Below, piece after piece: positions 18,052 to 26,490 of a stretch of DNA of 64,000 nucleotides (positions are counted from its first letter, which is position 1; each line of letters begins with the position of its first letter). The translations under genes and the position numbers were made by a program. Source of the stretch: Candidatus Paralachnospira caecorum (GTDB taxonomy: Bacteria > Bacillota > Clostridia > Lachnospirales > Lachnospiraceae); the NCBI GenBank assembly GCA_904379015.1, contig CAJFHG010000003.1, positions 62,001 through 126,000 of the forward strand. The letters are read 5' to 3'. The notes below the pieces were generated by a model. It saw only the letters and a list, made by a program, of their open reading frames with translations, was not told where the DNA came from and did no database searches.

Positions 18052-18699
18052 CTATCGGAATACAATATAGCAAATGCCGGAATCCGGGGTCGTCACCGTA
18101 TGTTCATCGTCAACTGTCACGCCGGTGGTCACATAACGCACAGTGCCCTCCACCTGCATGGTAACGCCGCCCTCGATCTCCACCACATGATACTTTTCAT
18201 TTTCCAGGACATCTTCGAGGGCTGTATCCTCGCCGTCCGCATTCTGAAAGCTTCCTTCCGGAGCAAGCTCGGCAACCGTGGATTTCTGAAGGGTGGAAAT
18301 CCCGCCCGTCATGCCGGCTGTCCCGTTAAATTCCAGATAATCCCCGCAGGAAGCATAATCCAGGAACAGGGTCGCGATCTCATTCTCCACATTCAGAGAC
18401 TGCACCGCCACCGGAAGCGTCGTATTTTTATCAGCGTCATCCTGATACGCCAGCGCCTGGGATCCATGCTCCTCATTATAAGACGAAACCGCCTGTTCTA
18501 CATAGGCCGTCAGCTCATCGGCGTTATAATTGCTTCCTGTAAAGGTCTCAATATCCGCGCTGACGACAGATCCGTCTTTTTTTACATATATGCTGCTGGA
18601 TTCCGGTTCAAAGGTGATCCTGCTTCCGCAGCCGCAGCCGGAAAAAAGGACCGTTACGGCAAGCAGCATCATCAGAAAAAATGCAGATTTTTTTCTCAT
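18052..18699 (-). CDS. putative lipoprotein of unknown function upstream of glyS
   Basis: 215 residues. A signal peptide ([18 protein letters not shown]) ends in the lipobox FSGC (Cys22), followed at once by CGS. The rest is an acidic soluble domain of mixed strand/helix character with no motif I recognise; some segments ([23 protein letters not shown]) weakly recall GerMN-like domains, but I would not assign one. AGGAGG lies 9 bases before the ATG at 18699. It is the first gene of the transcript that also carries glyS and the amino-acid ABC importer, with its own strong promoter. Confidence 0.75.
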   Translation of the reverse strand: MRKKSAFFLMMLLAVTVLFSGCGCGSRITFEPESSSIYVKKDGSVVSADIETFTGSNYNADELTAYVEQAVSSYNEEHGSQALAYQDDADKNTTLPVAVQSLNVENEIATLFLDYASCGDYLEFNGTAGMTGGISTLQKSTVAELAPEGSFQNADGEDTALEDVLENEKYHVVEIEGGVTMQVEGTVRYVTTGVTVDDEHTVTTPDSGICYIVFR

Positions 18700-18728
18700 A
18701 ATTTTTCTCCTCCTCACAAACTTTAATC

Positions 18729-18757
18729 ATTGTACCTTGTTTCGAGGATATTTTCAA
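18729..18757 (-). promoter_or_regulatory. promoter of the lipoprotein-glyS-ABC operon
   Basis: TTGAAA (18752-18757) and TACAAT (18729-18734) on the minus strand with a 17-base spacer, about 30 bases before the start codon. No leader riboswitch fits in the short 5' UTR. Confidence 0.75.
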
Positions 18758-18789
18758 TATGTTTTCTTGATGCAAAACATAAGAATTTA

Positions 18790-19476
18790 TTACGAAAATA
18801 TGATATCCATGCTGTTCAGTACCTGCTCGGATTTCAGTTCCCGGTCCAGAAAACGCTTCTTGTTTTTCCTGACTGCCTCTGTAAACTCCGAAAGCACCTC
18901 CTCCGAGACCGCGAATGTGAACAGTTTTTCCACCGGCGTGCTGATCACAAAATCCACCGTATACTGCCCGGCCTCGCTGAGACCGGAGAAATATCCTCTG
19001 TCAAAATCCCCGTTCATCGCCATCATGCGCAGCTCATAAACGGCACGGACCAGCCGGTTGTCAAGACTCTCCCTGCTCAGGGCGCGCAGCGCCTGGTAAA
19101 GCAGCTTGAGCGTCACGAATTCGTCTCCGTTTTCCCGGGAATAATAATCGGCCAGCTCCAGGAAATAATAGCCCGGATACACATATTCCATTCTGGACGT
19201 GACCTCTTCAAAATAATTGGTGATGGAAAGCTGTCTGAGGGTAAAGGATGTGCGTCCCTCATAAAGCCAGAAATCCCCGAAGCAAAACGGTCTTGTGCCG
19301 GAAATAAGCGGGCTGTTCTGTCTCCTCGCGCCCTTCGCGAAGGCAGAGAGCTTGCCCCGCTCCCTTGTCAGAATCACAACCCGCTTGTCATATTCTCCCA
19401 CAGGCCCGGAAGAAAGAACAAGCCCCGTGACCTGAATCAGATTGTCATCTACTCTGTCCGAAAACGCCCGTCCCAT
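18790..19476 (-). CDS. recO: DNA repair protein RecO, short form
   Basis: 228 residues. The N-terminal OB-fold matches RecO (VTGLVLSSGPVGEYDKRVVI, KLSAFAKGARR, RTSFTLRQLS), followed by the helical domain. RecO loads RecA at gaps with RecR. The protein is shorter than the common 240-260 residues and lacks the CxxC...CxxC zinc motif of many homologues; only one cysteine is present. AGGAGG lies 6 bases before the ATG, and era ends 11 bases upstream, the classical era-recO pair. Confidence 0.92.
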   Translation of the reverse strand: MGRAFSDRVDDNLIQVTGLVLSSGPVGEYDKRVVILTRERGKLSAFAKGARRQNSPLISGTRPFCFGDFWLYEGRTSFTLRQLSITNYFEEVTSRMEYVYPGYYFLELADYYSRENGDEFVTLKLLYQALRALSRESLDNRLVRAVYELRMMAMNGDFDRGYFSGLSEAGQYTVDFVISTPVEKLFTFAVSEEVLSEFTEAVRKNKKRFLDRELKSEQVLNSMDIIFS

Positions 19477-19487
19477 CTCCAGCCTCC

Positions 19488-20387
19488 TTATTTTTCCTTC
19501 TGATAGCCGTAATTTTTCAGATACAGCTCATTGTCCCGCCAGTCTTTTCTCACCTTGACCCAGAGCTTCAGATTGACCCGCTCCTCCATCATCTTTTCTA
19601 TGTCGTGCCGGGCGCTGCTTCCGATCTTCTTCAGCATGGCGCCGTTTTTCCCGATGATGATGCCCTTGTGGGACTCCCTCTCACAGATGATCTCCGCCTC
19701 AATGTCGCAGATGCCGTTTCCCCGCTCCTTCATTTTCTCCACCGTCACGGCGATCCCGTGGGGGATCTCATCCTGAAGACAGCGCAGCGCCTTCTCCCGG
19801 ATGATCTCCGCCGCGATCTGCCGCATGGGCTGGTCGGTGACCGTATCCTCATCGTAATACATGGGGCCGCAGGGCAGATACTTCATCAGCACCTCCAGCA
19901 CCGTATCCAGATTGTCATTTTTCAGCGCGGACACCGGAATGATCTCTGAAAAGGGATACGCCTTCTGGTACGTGTCGATATAAGTCAGGATCTTTTTCTT
20001 CTCAACCGTATCGATCTTGTTGATCACCAGAACGACCGGCACCTTCACCTGCTTCAGCAGCTCCAGAATGTGCTGCTCGCCGGCCCCGATATAAAGGGAA
20101 GGCTCCACCAGCCAGAGGACCACGTCCACGTCCTTAAGGGTCCGCTCCGCCTCTCCTGTCATAAAAGCGCCCAGCTTGTTCTTGGCCCTGTGGATCCCCG
20201 GCGTGTCAAGGAAGACGATCTGCCCTCTGTCATCGGTGTAGACTGTCTGTATTCTGTTTCTTGTGGTCTGCGGCCTGTCGGAGGTGATCGCGATCTTCTG
20301 CCCGATGAGATGATTCATCAGAGTTGATTTCCCCACGTTCGGCCTTCCGATCAGCGCCACAAATCCCGATTTTTTCTGTTGTTCCAT
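19488..20387 (-). CDS. era: GTPase Era, 30S ribosome assembly
   Basis: 299 residues. GTPase motifs: G1 GRPNVGKST, G2 region in TRNRIQTVY, G3 DTPG, G4 NKID; then the C-terminal KH domain with GIIIGKNGAMLKKIG, ending in the typical KVRKDWRDNE. Era binds the 3' end of 16S rRNA and helps mature the 30S subunit. The ATG at 20387 is chosen as the family start with AGGA about 10 bases upstream. It follows the M16C peptidase gene by 37 bases and precedes recO by 11. Confidence 0.97.
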   Translation of the reverse strand: MEQQKKSGFVALIGRPNVGKSTLMNHLIGQKIAITSDRPQTTRNRIQTVYTDDRGQIVFLDTPGIHRAKNKLGAFMTGEAERTLKDVDVVLWLVEPSLYIGAGEQHILELLKQVKVPVVLVINKIDTVEKKKILTYIDTYQKAYPFSEIIPVSALKNDNLDTVLEVLMKYLPCGPMYYDEDTVTDQPMRQIAAEIIREKALRCLQDEIPHGIAVTVEKMKERGNGICDIEAEIICERESHKGIIIGKNGAMLKKIGSSARHDIEKMMEERVNLKLWVKVRKDWRDNELYLKNYGYQKEK

Positions 20388-20424
20388 AAACTCTTCATCC
20401 TTACCGCGGCTTCCTGTCCCGCGC

Positions 20425-23370
20425 TTACGCGTCCAGCCGCCTGATCTCCCTGAACAGATGCTTCTCCGCCTGGATCTTGCTGTCCCCGCCGAGGGCGCAG
20501 ATGTCGCCGGAATCCAGCACAGCCCGGGCAATGTCCGCAAGAGCCCGGATATCCGCCTCGCAGGCGCCGAGCACCTCATCCCGCTCCTTCTGGAGCATCT
20601 CCTGGGTGATGCCGGACAGATACATGCTCATGTTCCGGACGCCCCTGGCGGAAGGATTCAGCGGCGTATCCATTCCGCTGATGGTGCCGATGACATATTT
20701 GGTCATATCCCGCTCATCGGCCCGGAACTGCTCCAGATATTCCGGAACCCCCTCAAAGACCTGGCTGGTCTTTTCCAGATTGGGATCCCGGTAGGAGACG
20801 AAATATCCGTCTCCGCTCCGCCCGAATCCGCTCATGACGCCATAGGCGCCGCCCTTCACCCGCACCTGGATCCACAGATAATCATAGCTCAGGATCACCT
20901 GCAGGATCCGGAGGGCTCCGGTATAGGAATATCCGGCTGTCTTAAAGTTGCCGCACCGCGCCACATACTGCACCTGGGAAGAAATCTGGAAGCCTTCGTT
21001 CTTCTGCTCCAGATGCACCTGCTCCGGCAGAATAACGCCCACAGGGCATTCCTTCTTCTCTCCGCCCGATTTCAGGCTGCCCAGGAACCGGGGAAACGCT
21101 TCTTCAACGGCCTGGTACCCTGCTGCATCTCCGGTAAAGCCCACCATCATATTTTCCAGGCAGAAAATCTGTTCCATCAGCTCTCTCAGCTTCGCGAACA
21201 GCGTGTCCTTCTCCTGGTCAAACTGTTTTTCCAGCCTGTCCAGGAACTGATAATAGGCGATTCCGCCCACCGCGTCTCCGTAAGCGGCCGACGGAGAATG
21301 ATAGGAGCCAGCCCGCAGAAGAGCCGCCGAATGGCCTGCCGCCGCCAGCATCTCCCGCACTCTGGAGCGGGTTCTCGCCACCAGCTCCTTCACCCGCTTT
21401 TCATCCTCGATCACCGATGAATGGATGATCTCATCGATAAAGGAAAGGGCTTTGCCAAATTTATCGTGGAAGGCTTTCGCGGAGAACTCAAAGGATGTCC
21501 GGAAGGCGCCCTGCCGGTCCGGCAGCGGATAGCTTCCCAGCACCGTGCTGATTCCGCCTGTCTCAATATTGATCTCATTGGAAAGCTCCAGATACGAATG
21601 CTCCTTTGTGCTGACCATGCCCAGCACAGTCTTCAGCAGTCCCAGATACGGCCAGTCCTCTTCCTTCGTCCGGCTTGCGTCAAACAGAAGCCGGATATAA
21701 CCGATGCCGCTGGTAAACAGCTCCGTATGGATCACCGGTACGCCGTCCAGTGACTTCTTTGTATAATTGAGGTCTGCCGTTTCTTTTCTGATGTCTTCCC
21801 TGGAAAGCATGGGAATGGTTTCCAGCGCCTCCTTTGAGGAGGGCTCCTGCTGATATTCTTTCAGTTCCCTTGTGGCGCTGATCAGGGCCTGACGCTCTCC
21901 GGCGCTCATGGCCGCCAGCTTCTCCTCCAGCCTTGCCGCCAGCTTTTCCTCCCGTTCTCGATCCAGCCCCTTCTTCGGGGACAGCACGATCACGGCCTGA
22001 TGAAGGCTGTTGAGCAGATAGTCGGTGATCAGGGCTTCAAAATATCCGTCCTTTTTATGCGCTTTCAGATAAGCGAAGGTATCCTCAAATTCCAGGTGCA
22101 TAAACGGATCGTCTTCCCTGTAAAGCCAGCTGTCAAAGCACTGCAGTCCGTAGATCAGTCCCTTGGGGTAGGCTCCGAAATCTGCTTCTCTGTATTTGAA
22201 TTCATAAAAATTGATGCCCGCTTCCAGGGTTTTCTCACCGATCCCCTCCTCCGCGAGCTTTTCCAGAGTCTCCCGGATCACCGTAAGAAATTGTTCCTTC
22301 TGGGCCTTTTCCGCGTTCTTGGCAACCACAGAAAAGATCGGCTGCAGGATGCCGCTGTCATATCCGCCGTAAATATCAGTCCCGATCCCGGCATCGATCA
22401 GCGCCTGTTTGAGAGGGGCGCCCGGCGCCGAGAGAAGGGCGTACTCCAGGATCTGGAACGCCACGTACAGCCGCGCATCCAGGTCTGTTCCCACGACCGT
22501 ATTGACAGAAAGATACGTCTTTCCCTTCTCCGACTCATCCTCCCCGACGGGATAAAAGAGCTCATATTCACTGGCCGGAAGAGAAGGAGACTGGAGCGGG
22601 ATTTCCGAATCCACAAAAGTCCTGTCGTAATGGCTCAGATATTCCCTGTCAAGGAATTCCAGCTTTTCTTCCATATCCATGTTTCCGTACAGATAGATAT
22701 AACTGTTGGAGGGATGATAATAATTCTTATGAAAAGCGAGAAACTGTTCATAGGTCAGATTGGGAATTTCATCCGGATCCCCGCCGGATTCAAACCGGTA
22801 TGTGGTATCCGGGAACAGGACCGTCTTCGTATACCGGTCCAGGATGCTCTCCGGCGAGGAAAACACGCCCTTCATTTCATTATAGACGACTCCGTTCAGG
22901 GTCAGAGGGCCGTTCTCCTCCTCCAGCTCATAGTGCCAGCCCTCCTGCCTGAAAATCTTTTCATTCCTGTAAATGTTCGGATGGAACACCGCGTCCAGAT
23001 AGACATCCATCAGATTCTGAAAATCCTTGTCATTGCAGCTGGCCACCGGATAGACTGTCTTATCCGGATAGGTCATCGCATTGAGGAAGGTGTTCAAAGA
23101 CCCCTTCACCAGTTCCACAAAGGGATCTTTCACAGGGAATTTTTCCGAACCGCAGAGCACGGAATGCTCCATAATATGCGGAACGCCGGTGCTGTCCTGA
23201 ACCGGCGTCCGAAATCCGATGGCGAACACTTTGTTCTCGTCGCTGTTTTCCATCAGAAAAACCCGGGCGCCGCTCTTTTTGTGACGCAGAAGCTTCGCCC
23301 TGGAATCAAGTTCCGCGATATTTTTCTCTTTTATCAGCTCGTAAGCCTGAAAAATGCTTTCACTGCTCAT
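20425..23370 (-). CDS. insulinase-family metallopeptidase, M16C (PreP-like)
   Basis: 981 residues, the full length of PreP/Cym1-type M16C enzymes with two linked halves. The inverted zinc motif is HIMEH (H65, E68 as the base, H69), and the third ligand glutamate lies in the GVVYNEMKGV motif. Such enzymes degrade peptides of up to about 65 residues inside a closed chamber. No signal peptide is present, so it is cytoplasmic. The ATG at 23370 has a distant AGGAG; a GTG at 23394 is an alternative. It lies between the ydcF-like gene (48 bases away) and era (37 bases away) in a long operon. Confidence 0.93.
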   Translation of the reverse strand: MSSESIFQAYELIKEKNIAELDSRAKLLRHKKSGARVFLMENSDENKVFAIGFRTPVQDSTGVPHIMEHSVLCGSEKFPVKDPFVELVKGSLNTFLNAMTYPDKTVYPVASCNDKDFQNLMDVYLDAVFHPNIYRNEKIFRQEGWHYELEEENGPLTLNGVVYNEMKGVFSSPESILDRYTKTVLFPDTTYRFESGGDPDEIPNLTYEQFLAFHKNYYHPSNSYIYLYGNMDMEEKLEFLDREYLSHYDRTFVDSEIPLQSPSLPASEYELFYPVGEDESEKGKTYLSVNTVVGTDLDARLYVAFQILEYALLSAPGAPLKQALIDAGIGTDIYGGYDSGILQPIFSVVAKNAEKAQKEQFLTVIRETLEKLAEEGIGEKTLEAGINFYEFKYREADFGAYPKGLIYGLQCFDSWLYREDDPFMHLEFEDTFAYLKAHKKDGYFEALITDYLLNSLHQAVIVLSPKKGLDREREEKLAARLEEKLAAMSAGERQALISATRELKEYQQEPSSKEALETIPMLSREDIRKETADLNYTKKSLDGVPVIHTELFTSGIGYIRLLFDASRTKEEDWPYLGLLKTVLGMVSTKEHSYLELSNEINIETGGISTVLGSYPLPDRQGAFRTSFEFSAKAFHDKFGKALSFIDEIIHSSVIEDEKRVKELVARTRSRVREMLAAAGHSAALLRAGSYHSPSAAYGDAVGGIAYYQFLDRLEKQFDQEKDTLFAKLRELMEQIFCLENMMVGFTGDAAGYQAVEEAFPRFLGSLKSGGEKKECPVGVILPEQVHLEQKNEGFQISSQVQYVARCGNFKTAGYSYTGALRILQVILSYDYLWIQVRVKGGAYGVMSGFGRSGDGYFVSYRDPNLEKTSQVFEGVPEYLEQFRADERDMTKYVIGTISGMDTPLNPSARGVRNMSMYLSGITQEMLQKERDEVLGACEADIRALADIARAVLDSGDICALGGDSKIQAEKHLFREIRRLDA

Positions 23371-23418
23371 GTTTGTCTTCGCTGCTCCTTTCACTGTCCA
23401 TACGAGGTCAAAATCACA

Positions 23419-24174
23419 TCAGATGTTTCCCACAAATTTGTCCTTCAGCACCGCAAAGAATTCCCTCACCATATAATTTGGCAGAAGGATCGGGTCCGAT
23501 TTCGCGGCGATGCCCGTCACGTTCCTCATGCCCTGCTTTTCCGCGATCTTAACGGAACGGAACACATGAAATCCGTTGGTCACAATTCCCACCGAAGCTT
23601 CCTCATCCGCGATCAGAGCCCGGCTGAAGGTCAGATTTTCCTCCGTGCTCGTCGCGTTCCGCTCCATGATGATCCGGTCCCTTTCAATTCCTTTATCGAG
23701 CAGATAACCGCGCATGGCCGCCGCTTCCGAAATATTTTCCCCGGGTCCCTGCCCGCCTGTCACGATCACCTTTGTATCCGGATTCTCTTCCAGATAATCA
23801 TACGCCGCGTCCAGTCTGTACCGCAGGGATTTGGTGATTCTGTCGCCCCTCACCTGAGCCCCCAGGACGACCAGATAATCCACAGGTTTTTCTTCCGGCT
23901 TTACAAGCATATAGAAAAGGATCATGCATTCCACGACCGCGAAGCATAAAAGAACCATGGAAACGGTCGTCAGGATCGGCACCTTGATCCACGGCGGAAG
24001 CCCCCGGAATCCGGCTCTGAACCGGCGGAGACTGAACAGCACCGCAAGCACCGCCATGAAAATGCCGAAAGCCAGCCAGAACAGCGAAAAAGACGCCTGC
24101 AGTCCGGCATAGCTCACGATGACCCCATAATATACAATTGATACCAAAGCAATTATCCCAAATAGTATGTTCAT
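23419..24174 (-). CDS. YdcF/SanA family (DUF218) membrane protein
   Basis: 251 residues. Three or four N-terminal membrane segments (residues about 3-50 and 65-90) precede a DUF218 domain with DYLVVLGAQVRGDRITKSL, VTGGQGPGE, SEAAAMRGYL, ERNATSTEENL and IVTNGFHVFRS. Members such as SanA and ElyC act at the cell envelope; the reaction is not established. GGAGGG lies 8 bases before the ATG. Confidence 0.88.
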   Translation of the reverse strand: MNILFGIIALVSIVYYGVIVSYAGLQASFSLFWLAFGIFMAVLAVLFSLRRFRAGFRGLPPWIKVPILTTVSMVLLCFAVVECMILFYMLVKPEEKPVDYLVVLGAQVRGDRITKSLRYRLDAAYDYLEENPDTKVIVTGGQGPGENISEAAAMRGYLLDKGIERDRIIMERNATSTEENLTFSRALIADEEASVGIVTNGFHVFRSVKIAEKQGMRNVTGIAAKSDPILLPNYMVREFFAVLKDKFVGNI

Positions 24175-24197
24175 AGCTTTACCCTCCGGGATGAGAA

Positions 24198-25430
24198 CTA
24201 TTCAGCGCGCCCCTTTTTCCTCAGTATATCATATTTCTCAGGAATATGGGAAAGTTTTACCATCAGCCTCTGTCTGGCATGGGGAGCGCTCTCCTGGCGA
24301 TTTCCTTCCTCGTCGCAGATTTCTTCCACCAGAACCTCCATATTTTCTCCTGACGGCTTCATGATCTCGACGGTCTCTCCCACGGAAAATTTATTTTTCT
24401 GTTCCAGGAAAAAACGCCCCTCTCCCGCGGGGTCCCCCGCGATTCCCAGATAAATAAAATCCTGCCTGTAGGTGCTGCTGTCGTAAATCTGGGTATCCGC
24501 TCCCGGTTTTCCGTAAAAGAATCCCGTCGTAAAGGGCCTTGTGGTGCATTTACCAATTTCAGCCTGGTACCATTCCAGATTGCTTCTGTACAGCTCCTCT
24601 GATTTCAGGCAGTCATCGATGGCCCTCCTGTAGGTTCTCGCCACCGACGCCACATACAGAGCGTTCTTCATCCGGCCCTCCACCTTCAGGCTGTCGATCC
24701 CCGACGACAGAAGGTCCGGGATATGCCCGATCATGCACAGGTCCTTGGAATTGAAGATAAAGCTGCCCCGTTCGTTCTCATAGACAGGGAAATATTCGCC
24801 CGGACGGCTCTCCTCCATCACCGCGTAATTCCAGCGGCAGGGATGGGTGCAGGCCCCCCGGTTGGCATCCCGCCCGGTCAGGAAATTGCTGAGCAGACAC
24901 CGGCCGGAATAGGAAATGCACATGGCTCCGTGGATAAAGGTCTCAATCTCCATCTCTTCCGGGATGGCCTCTCTGATCTCCCTGATTTCCCGCAGGGACA
25001 GTTCTCTGGCGGATACCACCCGCTTCGCCTCCAGCCTGTGCCAGAACAGATAGGTCCCGTAATTGGTATTGTTGGCCTGGGTGCTGATATGCCGCTCGAT
25101 CTCCGGCGCCTCCTCCAGCGCGATCTGGTAAACGCCCGGATCCGAAATGATCAGCGCGTCCGGCCGCATTGCCCTCAGCTCTCTGAAATAACGGCGCACC
25201 CCTGGAAGATCTTCGTTGTGGGCCAGGATGTTAGCCGTCACATAAACCTTCACGCCCCGCTCATGAGCAAAGGCAATGCCCTTCTCCATATCTTCTTTTG
25301 AAAAATTCTTTGCCTTTGCCCGCAGCCCGAAGGCCTCTCCGCCGATATAAACCGCGTCGGCGCCGTAGATCACCGCCGTCTTCAGAACCTCCAGGCTGCT
25401 GGCCGGGATCAGTAATTCTGGTTTTTTCAA
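24198..25430 (-). CDS. U32 family peptidase, tRNA hydroxylation protein-like (TrhP2/YrrO type)
   Basis: 410 residues of the U32 'collagenase-like' family: PELLIPASSLEVLKTA and GADAVYIGG at the start, ETFIHGAMCISYSGRC in the middle, and cysteine ligands in the GACTHPCRW motif for an Fe-S cluster; SLKVEGRMK is the family signature. Relatives TrhP/YrrNO take part in making 5-hydroxyuridine at tRNA position 34, and this gene overlaps trmR (ATGA), whose product methylates that base. The context therefore favours a tRNA role over proteolysis. It is followed 23 bases on by the ydcF-like gene. Confidence 0.9.
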   Translation of the reverse strand: MKKPELLIPASSLEVLKTAVIYGADAVYIGGEAFGLRAKAKNFSKEDMEKGIAFAHERGVKVYVTANILAHNEDLPGVRRYFRELRAMRPDALIISDPGVYQIALEEAPEIERHISTQANNTNYGTYLFWHRLEAKRVVSARELSLREIREIREAIPEEMEIETFIHGAMCISYSGRCLLSNFLTGRDANRGACTHPCRWNYAVMEESRPGEYFPVYENERGSFIFNSKDLCMIGHIPDLLSSGIDSLKVEGRMKNALYVASVARTYRRAIDDCLKSEELYRSNLEWYQAEIGKCTTRPFTTGFFYGKPGADTQIYDSSTYRQDFIYLGIAGDPAGEGRFFLEQKNKFSVGETVEIMKPSGENMEVLVEEICDEEGNRQESAPHARQRLMVKLSHIPEKYDILRKKGRAE

Positions 25431-26089
25431 CTTGATTTCTCCTCACTGAATCTCTTTGTACTCACAGTCACTCCATCCCCGATGGGGATCACCGCCGTTT
25501 CCAGACAGTCCATATGCTTCAGCGCGTACAGGTATTCCCGCATCCTGGCATGGATGGTCCTGTTGCGTCTGGCCACGGCGTACCGGGACTCTATGATGTC
25601 GCCGTCCTGCAGCACATTGTCGGAAACGAGCACGCCGCCCTCCGGCATCAGTCTCAGGACATCCTCCAGGAAATGCAGATACTGTCCCTTGGCCGCGTCC
25701 ATAAAGATAAAATCAAAGGGCGGCTCAAGCGTCTTCAGCACCTCAGCCGCATCCCCCGGAATCAGCGTGATGACGTTCTCCCTGCCCGCCCTTTTAAAAT
25801 TTTCTCTTGCCGCCGGAATCCTTTTTTCATACTTCTCGATGGTGGTGATCGTACATCCCTCCGGCATACACTCACTCATGAGAATGGACGAATATCCTGT
25901 GGCCGTCCCCACCTCCAGGATCCTCCTGGGTCTTTTGATGGCCACCAGCGTCCTCAGGAGACTGGCCGTCTCCGGCCTGATAATGGGAACAAAGGCCTCC
26001 TTTGCCTCTTTCGCGATCTGTCTGCTCACCGGACTTCCCTCCGGCTCCAGCGAACGAATATATGTAATGATCCTTTCATCAACAATCAT
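25427..26089 (-). CDS. trmR: O-methyltransferase, probable tRNA 5-hydroxyuridine methyltransferase
   Basis: 220 residues of the class I SAM methyltransferase fold, COMT/YrrM group: motif I ILEVGTATGYSSI, the acidic residue in ITTIEKYE, and FDFIFMDAAKGQY with the metal-site aspartate, then GGVLVSDNVLQDG. TrmR of Bacillus converts ho5U34 to mo5U34 in tRNA. Its partner, a TrhP-like U32 protein, overlaps its stop (ATGA), and its own start overlaps the stop of the short MltG-like gene (ATGA), the same order as in the Bacillus yrrL-yrrM-yrrN-yrrO region. Confidence 0.88.
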   Translation of the reverse strand: MIVDERIITYIRSLEPEGSPVSRQIAKEAKEAFVPIIRPETASLLRTLVAIKRPRRILEVGTATGYSSILMSECMPEGCTITTIEKYEKRIPAARENFKRAGRENVITLIPGDAAEVLKTLEPPFDFIFMDAAKGQYLHFLEDVLRLMPEGGVLVSDNVLQDGDIIESRYAVARRNRTIHARMREYLYALKHMDCLETAVIPIGDGVTVSTKRFSEEKSS

Positions 26090-26451
26090 GGCTCTTCCTC
26101 CGCGCCGATCGCGGTGCCGGACAAAATGTCCAGGATTTCCTTCCCGGTCATATTGGAGTCCAGGGTGTAGGTGCCTGCCACCAGCGTGCTTCCGTAATAA
26201 TATTTCTGGACGACGAACACCAGAGTACTGTCGATCAGCCCCTCTGATTCCAGCACGCCCCCGATCTCAAAAACGCTCTCATCCTCAGATATGGTCAAAG
26301 TCACCTCATGCGGATTTTCCTCTGTCCCTGTTTTTTCATCGAATACGGCCCTTCCAAATTCATAGGCCTTCACAGACAGGACGATCACACAGGTCACCAC
26401 TGCCACGGATATGGCTATTTTCATGATCAGACGCAGAATCCGTGTCTTCAT
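26086..26451 (-). CDS. short MltG/YceG-like membrane protein without catalytic domain
   Basis: 121 residues. One N-terminal membrane helix (about 6-28) is followed by a LysM-like domain like the first extracytoplasmic part of MltG (LTISEDESVFEIGGVLESEG, LVAGTYTLDSNMTGKEILDIL). Full MltG is about 340-380 residues with a catalytic glutamate in the following domain; the gene stops before it with no remnant behind, since trmR begins in the overlap. AGGAGG lies 7 bases before the ATG at 26451. It may be a regulatory or scaffold form; the position beside trmR is that of mltG in Bacillus. Confidence 0.8.
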   Translation of the reverse strand: MKTRILRLIMKIAISVAVVTCVIVLSVKAYEFGRAVFDEKTGTEENPHEVTLTISEDESVFEIGGVLESEGLIDSTLVFVVQKYYYGSTLVAGTYTLDSNMTGKEILDILSGTAIGAEEEP

Positions 26452-26490
26452 GCTGTTTCCTCCTGTCCGCAAAGGCCGTTGTCAGTTTCC

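Noticed and set aside
23125-23140. Third copy of the palindromic repeat (TTTCACAGGGAA)
   Set aside because: Only one arm matches, and it lies in the coding sequence of the M16C peptidase.
22000-23949. Long plus-strand open frame of 649 codons opposite the M16C peptidase and ydcF-like genes
   Set aside because: It is the shadow of two well-supported minus-strand genes; its own translation has no family motif and a His/Arg/Ile-rich composition typical of antisense frames.
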